Positions 8,990 through 19,998 of a stretch of 64,000 nt of DNA are shown piece after piece; within the stretch, counting starts at the first letter, position 1, and every line of letters begins with the position of its first letter. This DNA is from Paludisphaera rhizosphaerae (lineage in GTDB: Bacteria > Planctomycetota > Planctomycetia > Isosphaerales > Isosphaeraceae): the NCBI RefSeq assembly GCF_011065895.1, contig NZ_JAALCR010000026.1, positions 26,587-90,586 on the forward strand. Reading direction: 5' to 3'. Made by a program: the position numbers and the translations under genes. The notes beneath the pieces were generated by a model. The model was not told where the DNA came from. It was given only the letters and a program-made list of their open reading frames with translations, and ran no database searches.

Positions 8990-10809
8990 GAGGACCGTCC
9001 TTCGTCGAGAGCGCGGTCGAGGTTGAACGCGGCGCTGATCAGCGACAGGTGGGTCAGCGCCTGGGGATAGTTGCCCAGGGCCTCGCCGGTCGCACCGGTC
9101 TCCTCGCCATAGAGGCCGAGATGATTGGCGTATCCGAGCATATGTTCGAACATCAGGCGGGCGTCTCGCAGGTACTTGGGATCGGCCTTCCCGGCCCGGG
9201 TCAGGGCCTCGACCATCCAGAACGAGCACATATTGAAGGCGCCCTCTCGGCCGTCGAGCCCGTCGGGGCTCAACTCGGGGTCATAGCGGTAGACCAGGCT
9301 GTCGGATGACAGCCCCCCCTGCGCCAGCGGGCGGCGAATCGCCTCGACGGTCTTCAACAGCCGCGGGTCGGTCGGCGACAGGAAGAAGACCAACGGCATG
9401 ATGAGGACCGAGGCGTCGAGCGCTTCGGCGCCGTACGCCTGGACGAACGAGCCCTGTTGATTGCTCCAGCCGTTCTTCATCACGTCCAGGTAGACCTCGT
9501 CGCGAGCCTTGATCCAGCGTTCGCGATCGGCGGGGAACGACCGCTTGTCAGCCAGTCGGATCGCCCGGTCGATGGCCACCCAGCACATGAGCTTGGAATA
9601 GACGTAATGCCGGCGGCCGCTGCGAGCCTCCCAGATTCCCTCGTCCTCGCGCTTCCAGTTGTCGCAGACGAAGTTCACGATCCGTTCAAGCTGGACCCAC
9701 AGGTCGTAAGAGATCGGCGCGCCATGCTTGTTGTAGAGGTAGACGGCGTCCAGCAACTCGCCGTACAGATCGAGCTGAAGCTGGCCGGCGGCGCCGTTGC
9801 CGATTCGGACGGGCTTCGAGCCGCAGTAGCCGTCCAGGTGGCTCAATTCCTCTTCTGGCAAGTCGTGTCGACCGTCGATGCCGTAGACGACCTGGAACGG
9901 GGCGTCGCCGCAGTCCTCATGGCAGCGAGCCTCGATCCAGTTCATAAACCGACCGGCTTCCTCCGTGAAGCCGATCCGCATTAAGCCGTAGAGCGTGAAG
10001 GCGGCGTCGCGGATCCAGGTGAATCGATAATCCCAGTTCCGCTCACCGCCGATCTTTTCGGGAAGGCTGCACGTCGGCGCGGCGACGATCGCGCCGGTGG
10101 GTTCATAGGTCAGCAACTTCAGGGCCAGCGCGGAGCGCTCGACCATCTCGCGCCATCGCCCCTTGTAGGTGCAGTGCGACAGCCACGTCTGCCAGTAGGC
10201 GATCGTGGCGCGCATGAGCTCCTCCGCCTCGTCATGACCGAAGGGGCCGTCGGAAGGTCGGCGAAGGGCGAAGGCGACCGTCTCGCCCGGCTTGAGAGTG
10301 AACACCGCGGCGACGCCGTCGTCCTCGGGCGTCAGATCGATCGAGCCGACGAGTTCCAACTCCAGGCTGGGACCTTCGAACACGGCCCTGGCGCCGTCGA
10401 TCCTCGTCTGGTGACGCGTGCGGGCGTAGTCGAACGCCGGCCGACAATGGAGGCGGAATGGGGCCGAGCCTCGGATGACGTGGACCTTTCGCACGAGGAA
10501 CGGCGCACCGGGGACGTTGTGCAGGCCGACCGGCATGAAGTCGGTGATCTCGGCCACGCCTTTTTCGGAGAGGAAGCGCGTCACCAGGACGTTCGTGTCG
10601 GGCCAGTAGAGCTGCTTCCGGGTTGCATGCGGGCAGCTCGGGGCGATCCGGAACGATCCGCCCTTGTGCTCGTCGAGAATCGCGCCGAAGAGGCTCGGCG
10701 AGTCGAACCGTGGGTAACATAGCCAGTCGATCGACCCGTCCTGACCCACCAGGGCGGCCGTATGCAGGTCGCCGATCAGCCCGTATTCCTCAATTGGTCG
10801 ATAGCCCAT
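8986..10809 (-). CDS. GH15 family glycoside hydrolase (glucoamylase/trehalase type)
   Basis: A 607-residue cytoplasmic GH15 enzyme: N-terminal trehalase-like beta-sandwich ([34 protein letters not shown], 6-39) followed by an (alpha/alpha)6 barrel. Landmarks are [17 protein letters not shown] at 255-271 and the catalytic-acid region [11 protein letters not shown] at 388-398; the second acid lies near the C-terminal [14 protein letters not shown] segment. Proteins of this architecture hydrolyse trehalose or alpha-glucans; the exact substrate cannot be read from sequence. No signal peptide is seen. It lies 79 bases downstream of the glucoamylase-like gene and is coupled to uvsE by a GTGA overlap. 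Confidence 0.9.
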   Translation of the reverse strand: MGYRPIEEYGLIGDLHTAALVGQDGSIDWLCYPRFDSPSLFGAILDEHKGGSFRIAPSCPHATRKQLYWPDTNVLVTRFLSEKGVAEITDFMPVGLHNVPGAPFLVRKVHVIRGSAPFRLHCRPAFDYARTRHQTRIDGARAVFEGPSLELELVGSIDLTPEDDGVAAVFTLKPGETVAFALRRPSDGPFGHDEAEELMRATIAYWQTWLSHCTYKGRWREMVERSALALKLLTYEPTGAIVAAPTCSLPEKIGGERNWDYRFTWIRDAAFTLYGLMRIGFTEEAGRFMNWIEARCHEDCGDAPFQVVYGIDGRHDLPEEELSHLDGYCGSKPVRIGNGAAGQLQLDLYGELLDAVYLYNKHGAPISYDLWVQLERIVNFVCDNWKREDEGIWEARSGRRHYVYSKLMCWVAIDRAIRLADKRSFPADRERWIKARDEVYLDVMKNGWSNQQGSFVQAYGAEALDASVLIMPLVFFLSPTDPRLLKTVEAIRRPLAQGGLSSDSLVYRYDPELSPDGLDGREGAFNMCSFWMVEALTRAGKADPKYLRDARLMFEHMLGYANHLGLYGEETGATGEALGNYPQALTHLSLISAAFNLDRALDEGRSS

Positions 10810-10888
10810 CGCGGCCCTGCCCTCCCCGGCGACGCGGAAGCGGAACGTCCGAGGAGGATGTCCGCAAACCGGGCGCCGGGGATCAAAC

Positions 10889-13000
10889 TCAGCGTGAAGC
10901 CGCCGTCAGGCTGAGGATCGTCAGGTCGAGCGGTTTCCCCTTCGAGCCCGGTCCGAACGTCAGGACGACTTCCTTGACCTGGGCCAGGCCGGGGGTGGCG
11001 GGGAGTTGGAATTTGACCTCGGCCTCGCTGGTTCCAGTCCGGGCCAGTTCGGCGGTGATCTCCGTGGGGATCATCCCGGAATGAGTGTTGGTCGCCGTCT
11101 TGGCCGGCTTGAGCGCGATCTTGACGACGCTCGCCTCCGACTTCAGTTGATACCGCAGCCGAAGCTCGACGCCCGAGAGGTCGAAACCCTCATCGCTCTT
11201 GGCGACGACGGCGACGCCCGGATCGGCGATTCCCATGCTGCGAACGAAGAACCCTGCGCCGTCGCGGCCGGATTCGATCGGGTGGTCCTTGGAGTCCCAG
11301 GCGAAGGCCGAGGAGGAATCGTCGTGGAGCAGGCCGGCGGTAACCCCAGGGTGGAATAGATCGTCGAGCGCCGCGCCGAGACTCTTGGAGGCCAGGTACG
11401 ACTTCATATGCTCCGACGCCGTTCCCAGAAGGCCCAGAATCAGCGAGAACGTATGGGCCGAGGTCTGGAACCGAATCGGCTCCTTGGTCGTCGTGCGATA
11501 GCCTTCCCAGGGGCCGTGCTCGGTTAGGAGTTCGTCGATCGTCGTCCAGTTGGCGGCCAGGAACGACTCGACGGCCGCGGGCGAGACGGAGTAGGCCGGG
11601 CCGATCGTGTAGAGCGAGGGGGCGTCGGTGATCCGAGGATCGGGCGAGACGGTCACGTCGGGGATGCCGATCGATCCGGTGTACTGCAATCCTCGGCCGC
11701 TGTACGACTCAGAGAGGAAGCCGGGGAGCTTGTTGCGGGTCGAGTAGTCGATCTCGACGGCGACGAAGTCCTCCAGCAGGCGCCGCCAACTCGGACGGTC
11801 GAGCTCGGTCATCGCCAGTTCGAAGCCCAGGCCCTGGAAGGCTGAGCCCTCCCACGGCGCCAGGACGTTCAGCGTCTTGCCGTCGACCGTCTGATAGGGC
11901 CGAAGCTTGAAGCCCAGGTTCTTGATCGCGTCGGTCGGCAGCCCGTAACGCAGGACGATGAACGTGGCCGGGCCGCGGAACTCGTTGACGAGGTAGTCGA
12001 CGTGGCCGTCGACCCACTTCCCTTCCAGGTCGTTCCAGCCGAAGAGGCGGTTGTGGGTGGCGTCGCGGCCGAAGTAGAACTGGCCGGCGGCCGGGTCGTA
12101 GAGACGGGCGTAGCCGTCGCGCTGAAGTTCGAGGAACTGCTCCATCTTCTGGCGAAGCTCGACGACCTCGGGCATGTCGCGGACGTCGGCCCGCGAGAGG
12201 GCCCCGATGCAGCGGGCGACCGATGACGAGAGGTTGGCGTTGTCGACGAACACGGTCATCACGACTCGGTCGTCGAGCACGTCCATGATCTTCTGCTTCG
12301 TCTCATTGTCGCGGAACGGCTGCAATTCGCCGTCGAAGTGCGACCAGCCGTAGGTCTGCGTGCGGTTGACGGAGGCCTCCTGGCCGTCCTTGCGAGGGGT
12401 GATCCACCCCTTGGCGGCGAGCGCCTTCCAGGCCGCTTCGGCCTTCTCGGCCCCGAGGGCCGCGGCGAGCTTGCTCTTCTCCACTTCCCCGGTCAACGGT
12501 CCCAAACGCTTGCCGGTGGCCAGGTCGAGGAAGTTCCCCAGCAATCCGTCGGCGCTCAGGCGAGGATCGGCCTGGTCCTTCAACAGACTTCGGGTCTGCT
12601 GGTGGAGTTTCGCCAACGCGTCCTGACGCGAGAGGAAAGGAGCATCGCAGAGCCCGGCGGCGACGTTCGCGAGGATCTCCATCCCCTGCCCGATCGCCGT
12701 CAACTGTGTGAACGACCGCAGGAAAAGACCCTTCGGCGGATCCTGATTCCAGCCCTCGAAGGGATAGCCCGATTCCGGGTCGAAGATGCGGTTGTCCGGG
12801 CCCAGATACTGGAGCGCGTTCGCCAGCAAGGCGCGGGCGTGGGGGTGCTCGGCCGGGACGGTGGGGAACCGGAACCCGGGGGAGACCTCCGGAGGCGGCG
12901 GGGCGGCCGAGGCCGCGCCGGCCAGGGCCAGCGACAGGCCGACGAGCGCGCGTTGGGGCGTCTTGAGGAGGGCGCCCAGCCAGTTCGCACGGATGATCAT
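10889..13000 (-). CDS. secreted glucoamylase-like (alpha/alpha-barrel) protein
   Basis: A 703-residue protein with a signal peptide (basic start, hydrophobic 14-32, AAS/ASA cleavage area), then a large region of helices with aromatic-rich turns such as [45 protein letters not shown] and [16 protein letters not shown]. These suggest an (alpha/alpha)6 glycosidase of the glucoamylase-like type (PF10091/GH144-like), acting in the periplasm or outside. A beta-rich domain follows at about 600-703. The substrate is inferred as a beta-glucan because its ATG overlaps the stop of the GH94-type gene by four bases (ATGA), giving coupled synthesis. The exact GH family needs a profile search. Confidence 0.6.
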   Translation of the reverse strand: MIIRANWLGALLKTPQRALVGLSLALAGAASAAPPPPEVSPGFRFPTVPAEHPHARALLANALQYLGPDNRIFDPESGYPFEGWNQDPPKGLFLRSFTQLTAIGQGMEILANVAAGLCDAPFLSRQDALAKLHQQTRSLLKDQADPRLSADGLLGNFLDLATGKRLGPLTGEVEKSKLAAALGAEKAEAAWKALAAKGWITPRKDGQEASVNRTQTYGWSHFDGELQPFRDNETKQKIMDVLDDRVVMTVFVDNANLSSSVARCIGALSRADVRDMPEVVELRQKMEQFLELQRDGYARLYDPAAGQFYFGRDATHNRLFGWNDLEGKWVDGHVDYLVNEFRGPATFIVLRYGLPTDAIKNLGFKLRPYQTVDGKTLNVLAPWEGSAFQGLGFELAMTELDRPSWRRLLEDFVAVEIDYSTRNKLPGFLSESYSGRGLQYTGSIGIPDVTVSPDPRITDAPSLYTIGPAYSVSPAAVESFLAANWTTIDELLTEHGPWEGYRTTTKEPIRFQTSAHTFSLILGLLGTASEHMKSYLASKSLGAALDDLFHPGVTAGLLHDDSSSAFAWDSKDHPIESGRDGAGFFVRSMGIADPGVAVVAKSDEGFDLSGVELRLRYQLKSEASVVKIALKPAKTATNTHSGMIPTEITAELARTGTSEAEVKFQLPATPGLAQVKEVVLTFGPGSKGKPLDLTILSLTAASR

Positions 13001-16000
13001 CGTTCGATCCTCGAAGCGGCCGGCCGGTCCTCGGGAGCGCCGGGGCCGGTCGCGGCGAACGGGCTGCAGGAGACGTCACGCACGACGTGGACGGTTCCCA
13101 ACTCCTCGGCGGCCTCGACGTCCGTCGGCTCGAAGGCGGTCCCGGCTGCGAGTCGCAGGCCGAGGACCGACTCCATCGCCTGGCGGAACATCCAGCCCGC
13201 CGCGCCGGTGTAGCCATTCCAGATCATACGGCCCGGATCGAACGTCGTCACCATGTCGGCCGCCTGCTTGTTGGGCTGGCCCCCGTAGATCTCGATCGTG
13301 GTCGGGTCTGAATGGAAGACGGCGGCGATCTTCTTCCAGAGGCGGAAGGCCGTTTCGGTATAAGCCTTCGCCGCCTCGATGTCGCCGCGTTTCGCGGCCT
13401 GCTCGGCCAGCACGCGAGCCGCGCCGACGAGCCACTGGACGCCGTGGCTGTACATGCCGTTCTCGCGAACCCCCTCGGGATACCAACTGCTGCGGCCGAG
13501 GTAGGGTTTCGTATCCTCGCGCAGAGGGGGATACCCCAGGAGGATCGTGTCTTGCTGTTCCAGGACCTCCAGGGCGGTTTCGAAGACGATCCGGCCTCGG
13601 TCGGGGTCGATCCCCGACATCACGGCCCAGGCGGCGGTGAGGGCGTCGATCTCCCAGACGCCGCTCCCCTTCACGCCGATCTCCGTGCCGTCGTCGTGGA
13701 TCGCCCGCAAGTAGCGGTCGCCTCGCCAGGTCTTCTGGATCGCCTCGTTCAGGGCGGCGAGTCGACGGGCATAGGATTCGGCTCGCGCCTTGCCGTCGCG
13801 GGCCTCGATCGCCGGGATGAACCGCTGGAGGATGTACGACAGGAAGAAGCCCAGCCAGACGCTCTCCCCCCTGCCCTCGCTGCCGATCTCATCCAGGCCG
13901 TCGTTCCAGTCGCCCGTGCCGATCAGAGGGATCCCGTGCGCCCCCATCCGTTTGTCGAGGACGAGGTTGATCGCGCGGAGGCAGTGGCGATAGACCGTGT
14001 CTGACCGCGTCGATCGGATCGGGTCGAAGCCCATCCCGTGCTTGCCCCTCGGCAGGGGCTCGAAGGGCTGCTCCGATTCCAGATAGGGCGTCCGCTCGTC
14101 GAGGAGCGAGGCGTCTCCAGTGGCGTCGAGATAATCGGCAACGGCCCAGGCCAGCCAGAGGAGGTTGTCGGAGGCGTGCGACCTCCCCACAAAGCCCGTG
14201 CGGCCATCCTGGAGCCGGTGGAACCAGTGGACGACGTCCCCTTCGAGGAACTGCTGAGAGGCGTGCAGAATGATCTGCCGCCGCGCGATTTCCGGGTCGA
14301 CCCAGATCAGGTTGACCGAATCCTGCAACTGGTCGCGGAACCCATACGCGCCGCTGGCCTGGTAGAACCCCCGCCGCGACCAGATCCGCTCGGCGAGCGC
14401 CTGGTATTTCAGCCAGTCGAGGTAGGCGTCGAACTCCTGCGAATCCGAGTCGACCTGGACGGTCGCCGCGAGATTCAACCACCAGCGGCGGGTAGCCTCC
14501 AGGCCTTCTTCGACGTCGGCCACGTCCTGATACTTCCGGATGACGGCCTCGGCCGAGGCCCGATCGTCGGCCTGGCCCAGCACGACGACGACCGTGTACG
14601 AGCCCCGCGCCGGGACCTCGATCGTCGTCAGCAGGCCGGCGATGGGCCGGTCGTCGTCGATGTTCGTGTTCGGATCGCCCTGTTCGACGAGGAACGGACG
14701 ACTCAGGCCGAGCCTTCCCTGACGGCCGAAGAACCGGCCACGGCGGGTCTCGAACCGCTCAACGTCTTCCGAGACGGCGACGAACGCCGGGCCGGTCCGG
14801 AACGTGTTGCGGGGGTTTTCGAAGAAGACGGCGTTGAGCGTCTTATCGATCCGTACCGCGAGCGTGCCGGCGAATTCGGGCTGGCCAGCCAGAACCATCT
14901 GGAAGTACGGGGCCACGCGCAGCCGTCGCGGCGAGTCGGCGTTGTTCTTCACCATCAGGAGATAGACGCCGACTGGATCGTCGGGCGGGACGAAGGTGGT
15001 CAGCTCGGTTTCGAGAGTCCCCTTGCTCATCCGAAAGACGGCCGTACCGTCGACGCCGAACTCGGATTCCGTCGCCGCCTCGGGATCGTTCAGCGGGTGG
15101 TACGTCGGCGAGAACCATTCGCCGGTCGCCGGGTCGTGGAGGTAGAACGCCTCCGACGGAACTTCCTTCGTCACGATGTCCGACCAGTCGGGCGTCAGTC
15201 GGTTCTGCTGGGCGTTGACGCTCGCCGACGTGTGCAATCCCCGATTCGTCACGACCATGATGTGGCCCAGTCCGTTCGACATCGTGTGGTCGAACGGTCG
15301 AGGCGTGAAGGGCGTGCGGACGAGGAGCTTCGAGCCGTCCTCGACGAATTCGCAGTAGGGCGACGGCGTTCCCTCGGGGATCTCGCCGTGACCGATCCGG
15401 TGCCGTTCTTTTCGCGTTCGAGCCGGGGGCCCCGAATTCGCGCCGGGGATCTCGAGATGCTTGGCGATCAGATCGGCCGTCTGGGCCTTGTCGGTCGCCA
15501 GGCCGATCAAAAAACGGACCGAGACTTCCCCCCTCGGAGGCACGATCACATCCACGAGGAGGCTTCCGATGGGATCGAGCGTCGGATGCGCCGCTTCGTC
15601 TCGCGCGGGCGTGAAGTCGAGCGTCTCCAACGCCCGAGGCTGGTCCAGGGATCGAGCCCGGCCGATGAAGTCCATCCGAGACGTCAGGAACCCTTCGGGC
15701 TTGCGGTCGGTCGCCAGGAAGCCCATCGCCTTGGCGTGCTTGTCCCAGGCGAGGATCGCATGGAGCGCGTCGACGTACTCCAGCTCGGCGAACAGGCGGT
15801 TGTACTGCGTGTGGTTTCGATCGGCGTCGGCGCGGTTCAGAACCCACTCGATGTAGGGAACGAGTTTGACGGTGCGCAAGGAGTCGGTGGGGTTGCCGAC
15901 GGTCAGCGTCCACAGTTCGACGGGGTCGCCGTCTTCCGGGAGGCTGACCTTCATCATCGTCCCCAGGTGAGAGGCCTCATGCCCCTTGCCGTGGTCCAGG

Positions 16001-19000
16001 GAGTCTCCGTGTCGCCGCCAGTCGGAGAGGTAGCTCCCGGCGAGGATCGAAGACGACTCGCCCCCCTCCACCAGGAAGAACTCGCGGCCGGCCGGGTCGA
16101 GCAGATCGTACGAACGACGGCTCACGTCCTGATCTTTCAGCGGAGACCGCCCGATGACCGCGCCGTCCTCCCGGACTGTCAACTCGTAAGAGGCGTTGTG
16201 GAGCGAGAGCGTCGTCGGCGCCTTCACTCCCAACAGGCGGCGGACCAATCGGACGATCATGCAGACAGCAGCGCAGGCGAGGGCCGCCAGCGCCAGCAGC
16301 TTGAATTGTTCGCCGATCGGCCGCGCGGCGAGATCGCCCCAGAAGCTCCCCTCCTGGCTGATGATGGCCTGGGATGCGGTCCAGGCGTGGTCCCAGTCCG
16401 CGCCTCGAGGGATGTAGAACGGCAGGAGCAACGGCGCCCAGGTGGCGAATCGCTTGACGGCTTCCGGGATGCAGCGAGCCGTCGACGACGGCGCCAGGAA
16501 GCGGGCCAGCTTGCGCTCCCCGGCGTCGACGCCCAGGAAGCTCAGGTTGACGAGCGTCGCCACCCGAAGGCCCATGTGGTCCATCCAGATCAGGACCCGG
16601 ACCGCGTCGTAGGCCAGAAGGTAAATGAACATCTGCAACGACCAGGCACGGAACGCCTCGGGCGTCTTCGTTAGCGACTCGAACGTCGCGACGACGGTCC
16701 GCAACGCGCCGTCCTGGTTGTACCAGGTCGGGTCGCCCATCGGTCGGAGGAACGAGTTGATGATCGGCGACATCCAGAGGCCCCACCGCGCCACCTGGAT
16801 CGAATTTTCGCCCAGTTGCCGCAGCCCGGCCGCCGAGAACATCGCCCGGATCGGGGCGGTTTGCTTCTCGAAGCCGGCCGCCATGAAGGTCCGATTGAGC
16901 GCGAACAGCCAGGCGGCCGTCGACCAGGTCAGCACCCCGGCGAGCGCCTCGGCGAAGAGGAGGTCGGCCCCCCCCTGCACGGTTCCCAGCCTCATGAACC
17001 CCCATTTGCTTACGAGCGGATAGATCCCGAAATCCTCGGCCGGTCGTCCCACCGACGTGTACTTGAGGAACTTCGCGATCACGACCCCGACCTGGGTCGC
17101 ATCAAGGTAAAACCCAATCGCCGCGCCGATGAGGCCGCCCAGCAAGACCCGCACGCCGTAGAACCGCAGGGCCTGCAAACCGCCCCGGCTCAGAGCCCCG
17201 CGGATCGAGTCGCGAACGGCGTCAACCCCCGCGTAAGCCGCGGCTCCAATGAGGAAGCCCAGGGCCGCGCGGTGCGACATCTCTCGGTCCTGCCAGGAAC
17301 CCAGGAAGCCGAAGGCCAACCCAAAGCCGATGATCGCGCCCCGAGCCGTCAGCCAGGGGTCGCGATAGCTCCGCGCGAGTCGCTCGAAGAACGGCGGACT
17401 GCCGTCGAACGACTCGAAGATCGTCTTCACGAACGGGAAGGCGATCGCCCCCAGCAGAGCCGACCACGGCAGCGGATGCGCGTCGAACAGGCCGCGGAAT
17501 CCAGGACGCGCGACGAGCGTTGCGACGACGTACAGCAAGGTCATGAAGATCCCGCTGTAGATCATCCCCTTCTTCATCCCCTGCCACGGATGCGACCGCA
17601 TCGAGGTCCCCGTCGGAGGCCGTCCGTTCACGGCGTCGATCGCCAGGCCCGTGCAGAGGTAGGCCTCGGCCCACAGGCCGGCCTGCGAGAAGATCGTCGC
17701 CAGCACGACGATCGGCAGGCGGAGGTCGGGCATCAGGCCGGCGAGGTTCGCCCCCGATCCCAGCGAGGCGATCCACGGTCCCGCCGCGACCGCGGCCGCC
17801 GCCGCCAGCATTGCCAGGAATCCGGCCGCCGATCGCGAAGCCTTCCCCGAGACCCATCCCAGGCCCTCGGCCAGCAGCACGTTGAACAGGAAGACGACCC
17901 CCGCACGCATCAGGTAGGCGGCGATCGCCGAGCTTCCCGCAAGGCCGTCGAGCAGCCCGCTCGGTTCCAGCAGCGTGAGCCCGCCGGCGACGAATGGCGT
18001 TCCCGCGATGAGAGCCGCTCCGGCCGCTCCCAGCCCCTTCCCCGTCGTCGACAGACGCACGACGTGGGCCAGGACGTACACCGCCAGCGTCACCGCCGCG
18101 CCCGTCTGACTCAGCCAGAGAATCTGCCGCCATTCCCCGGGCGGTTGGATCAGCGTCATGGGACTGGACGCCAACGCCAGCAGACCGGCGACAGCCGCGT
18201 GCCGCGCGGCCTCCCACGGGCTGGGCGTCCTGCCCGACAGCACGAGCGACCACCAGGCCCCGACCGCCGCTCCCCCTAGCGCGATCCAGGCCGCTCGCCA
18301 GCCGGCCGCCAGAGCGTCCAACTCGCCGATCCCATAAACCGCGGCGATCAAAGCAGCCGTCGCCGCCCAGCCCGCGCCCAGGGCGAGATCTCGCGCCACG
18401 GCCTTCGCGCCCGTCGTCCAGGTTTGACGGCCCTGGGCGTGCGTTCCCAGCCAGGGCCGCAGCGCCAGAGCGATCATCGCGGCCGCCAGAGCCGCCAGCG
18501 CGACGGAGCCAAGCCTGGCGAATGGATTGAAGCTGAGTTCGCGTAACTGGCTCATGGGCTGAAACCGAACGTCGAAGCTGATCTTGCCGACGACGGGGTC
18601 TGGCGAGCCGGGGCGGCGTTTCACGGCCAGAACGACTTCTTGGAGATTTCCGACGGTGCGGGAATCGAAAAGATGTTCGGCGGTCGTCCATCCCGGCCGA
18701 AGCGTGATGGGCAGACGCTGAACTCCGGCGGAACCCTTGATTTCCAAAGTCGTTTCGACTTCGGCGATTTCTTCGGAAGTGCTGGGTTCGACGAGGATTT
18801 CGACGATTGAGGAACGTTCATCGACGGGGGTTTCGCGAAATTCTTTCGCAAAGACACCTACAGTCGCGTCGGAATGGACCGTATACTCCAGACGCGACAC
18901 GTTTCCGCCGGCGGCCGGCTCGAACGTCCGAGTCACGGTCCCCTGCGCGAGCCCCACGTTGAACGTACCTTGTTGACCAGCATTCCCGAGGGACGTCGTC

Positions 19001-19125
19001 CCGGGGATTTCGACGTCGGCGAAGCCGGCGGTCGAGACGCCGAGGATGACGACGGCCCACTGAGTCGCCGCCGCGAACGCCACGCGCCGGGGGCGGCCGG
19101 GCCGGATCCTTCCTCGCTCGCACAT
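12997..19125 (-). CDS. giant membrane-anchored GH94-type (NdvB-like) protein
   Basis: A 2,042-residue protein. Residues 1-36 look like a signal peptide, about 37-190 are a beta-rich extracytoplasmic domain, about 200-900 contain many hydrophobic helices, and about 930-2000 carry two GT36/GH94-type beta-sandwich regions plus an (alpha/alpha)6 catalytic domain. GH94 hallmarks include GAYGFRDQLQDS (about 1590), GTGDWNDGLDEIG followed by GRGESVWLG (about 1738-1760, with the catalytic Asp) and SSWYPEGVRENG. Cyclic beta-1,2-glucan synthases end in the same domain, but no family-84 glycosyltransferase motif is visible in the membrane part, so it may be a membrane-bound glucan phosphorylase or processing enzyme. 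First gene of the operon; the start is the upstream-most ATG with a plausible signal peptide. Confidence 0.78.
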   Translation of the reverse strand: MCERGRIRPGRPRRVAFAAATQWAVVILGVSTAGFADVEIPGTTSLGNAGQQGTFNVGLAQGTVTRTFEPAAGGNVSRLEYTVHSDATVGVFAKEFRETPVDERSSIVEILVEPSTSEEIAEVETTLEIKGSAGVQRLPITLRPGWTTAEHLFDSRTVGNLQEVVLAVKRRPGSPDPVVGKISFDVRFQPMSQLRELSFNPFARLGSVALAALAAAMIALALRPWLGTHAQGRQTWTTGAKAVARDLALGAGWAATAALIAAVYGIGELDALAAGWRAAWIALGGAAVGAWWSLVLSGRTPSPWEAARHAAVAGLLALASSPMTLIQPPGEWRQILWLSQTGAAVTLAVYVLAHVVRLSTTGKGLGAAGAALIAGTPFVAGGLTLLEPSGLLDGLAGSSAIAAYLMRAGVVFLFNVLLAEGLGWVSGKASRSAAGFLAMLAAAAAVAAGPWIASLGSGANLAGLMPDLRLPIVVLATIFSQAGLWAEAYLCTGLAIDAVNGRPPTGTSMRSHPWQGMKKGMIYSGIFMTLLYVVATLVARPGFRGLFDAHPLPWSALLGAIAFPFVKTIFESFDGSPPFFERLARSYRDPWLTARGAIIGFGLAFGFLGSWQDREMSHRAALGFLIGAAAYAGVDAVRDSIRGALSRGGLQALRFYGVRVLLGGLIGAAIGFYLDATQVGVVIAKFLKYTSVGRPAEDFGIYPLVSKWGFMRLGTVQGGADLLFAEALAGVLTWSTAAWLFALNRTFMAAGFEKQTAPIRAMFSAAGLRQLGENSIQVARWGLWMSPIINSFLRPMGDPTWYNQDGALRTVVATFESLTKTPEAFRAWSLQMFIYLLAYDAVRVLIWMDHMGLRVATLVNLSFLGVDAGERKLARFLAPSSTARCIPEAVKRFATWAPLLLPFYIPRGADWDHAWTASQAIISQEGSFWGDLAARPIGEQFKLLALAALACAAVCMIVRLVRRLLGVKAPTTLSLHNASYELTVREDGAVIGRSPLKDQDVSRRSYDLLDPAGREFFLVEGGESSSILAGSYLSDWRRHGDSLDHGKGHEASHLGTMMKVSLPEDGDPVELWTLTVGNPTDSLRTVKLVPYIEWVLNRADADRNHTQYNRLFAELEYVDALHAILAWDKHAKAMGFLATDRKPEGFLTSRMDFIGRARSLDQPRALETLDFTPARDEAAHPTLDPIGSLLVDVIVPPRGEVSVRFLIGLATDKAQTADLIAKHLEIPGANSGPPARTRKERHRIGHGEIPEGTPSPYCEFVEDGSKLLVRTPFTPRPFDHTMSNGLGHIMVVTNRGLHTSASVNAQQNRLTPDWSDIVTKEVPSEAFYLHDPATGEWFSPTYHPLNDPEAATESEFGVDGTAVFRMSKGTLETELTTFVPPDDPVGVYLLMVKNNADSPRRLRVAPYFQMVLAGQPEFAGTLAVRIDKTLNAVFFENPRNTFRTGPAFVAVSEDVERFETRRGRFFGRQGRLGLSRPFLVEQGDPNTNIDDDRPIAGLLTTIEVPARGSYTVVVVLGQADDRASAEAVIRKYQDVADVEEGLEATRRWWLNLAATVQVDSDSQEFDAYLDWLKYQALAERIWSRRGFYQASGAYGFRDQLQDSVNLIWVDPEIARRQIILHASQQFLEGDVVHWFHRLQDGRTGFVGRSHASDNLLWLAWAVADYLDATGDASLLDERTPYLESEQPFEPLPRGKHGMGFDPIRSTRSDTVYRHCLRAINLVLDKRMGAHGIPLIGTGDWNDGLDEIGSEGRGESVWLGFFLSYILQRFIPAIEARDGKARAESYARRLAALNEAIQKTWRGDRYLRAIHDDGTEIGVKGSGVWEIDALTAAWAVMSGIDPDRGRIVFETALEVLEQQDTILLGYPPLREDTKPYLGRSSWYPEGVRENGMYSHGVQWLVGAARVLAEQAAKRGDIEAAKAYTETAFRLWKKIAAVFHSDPTTIEIYGGQPNKQAADMVTTFDPGRMIWNGYTGAAGWMFRQAMESVLGLRLAAGTAFEPTDVEAAEELGTVHVVRDVSCSPFAATGPGAPEDRPAASRIER

Positions 19126-19341
19126 ATTCCTACTCCCTTCCGGAACGACTCCGGGTCCTCGCGCCGCATCGCGGCGCCCGCGTCCCGGACGGCGCCCGGA
19201 AGCGTACCGCGACGCCGCGGCTTAAAACAAGCGGGCGCCCCCTAAGGCAGGCTCGCGTCGGCCGGTTGCGACAATCCGGCCCATCGTATAGCTTTTGGTG
19301 ACTTCCATTCGATTTCCTTGACCCACAGGACGAGACGAGCG
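19126..19341. promoter_or_regulatory. divergent promoter region, glucan operon / respiratory operon
   Basis: 216 bases between two divergent operons. The actA-proximal half is more AT-rich. TTGCGA at 19266-19271 and TATAGC at 19287-19292 are a possible -35/-10 pair, but the 15-base spacer is short. No other element was recognised. A TTG in frame at 19318 is a less likely actA start than the ATG at 19342. Confidence 0.3.
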
Positions 19342-19998
19342 ATGCCCCAGGTCTTCCCCCCGAGTGCCAACACGCTCTCGCGCGTGGTCCTGTTCGGCCT
19401 CGCGGCCGGGCCGGCGGCGGTGCTGGGGACCATGATGCTGCTGGTCCGGTCCCCATTGCAGACGCAGGTCGGCGTGGTCCGCGAGCAGCCCGTCCAGTTC
19501 TCGCACGAACACCACGTCACCGGTCTGGGGATCGACTGCCGCTTCTGCCACGCCTCGGTCGAGACGTCGGCCGCCGCCGGCATGCCGCCGACCCACACCT
19601 GTATGACGTGCCACTCCCAGATTTGGTCCGGCAGCCCAATGCTTGAGCCGGTGCGGGCCAGTCTGAAGGAGCAGAAGCCGATTCAGTGGAACCGGGTCCA
19701 CGACCTGCCCGACTTCGTGTACTTCAACCACGGCGTCCACGTCCAGAAGGGCGTCGGCTGCGTCGAGTGCCACGGCCGCGTCGACAAGATGCCCCTGGCC
19801 TGGCGTGAGAAGCCGCTGACGATGCAGTGGTGCCTGGACTGTCACCGCAATCCAGAGCCCCATCTTCGTCCCAAGGAGGCCGTCTTCGCCATGGACTGGA
19901 CGCCCCCCGAGGGGAGCGGGCTCGAAGCGGCTGAGACGAAACCGATGAACCATGTGGAGGTCGGTCAGTTGACGAACTGCTCGATTTGTCACCGATGA
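19342..19998 (+). CDS. actA: ACIII subunit ActA, pentaheme cytochrome c
   Basis: A 218-residue membrane-anchored multiheme cytochrome c, the electron-output part of alternative complex III (quinol to cytochrome c/oxidase). An N-terminal helix lies at about 15-38, then a periplasmic domain with five CXXCH heme sites: CRFCH, CMTCH, CVECH, CLDCH and CSICH, the last at the C-terminus. Additional histidines (FSHEHH, FNHGVH) can serve as sixth ligands. The ATG at 19342 follows a GACGAGACGAG purine stretch. First gene of the respiratory operon, overlapping actB by four bases. Confidence 0.93.
   Translation: MPQVFPPSANTLSRVVLFGLAAGPAAVLGTMMLLVRSPLQTQVGVVREQPVQFSHEHHVTGLGIDCRFCHASVETSAAAGMPPTHTCMTCHSQIWSGSPMLEPVRASLKEQKPIQWNRVHDLPDFVYFNHGVHVQKGVGCVECHGRVDKMPLAWREKPLTMQWCLDCHRNPEPHLRPKEAVFAMDWTPPEGSGLEAAETKPMNHVEVGQLTNCSICHR

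Noticed and set aside
8990..9229. 80-codon N-terminal extension of UvsE
   Set aside because: It is read within the GH15 gene; the GTGA overlap and the family N-terminus (IRFGLCC) support the start at 8989.
14038..18279. Long plus-strand open frames (878 and 487 codons) inside the GH94-type gene
   Set aside because: Antisense shadows of a gene with strong GH94 motifs; no recognisable domains.
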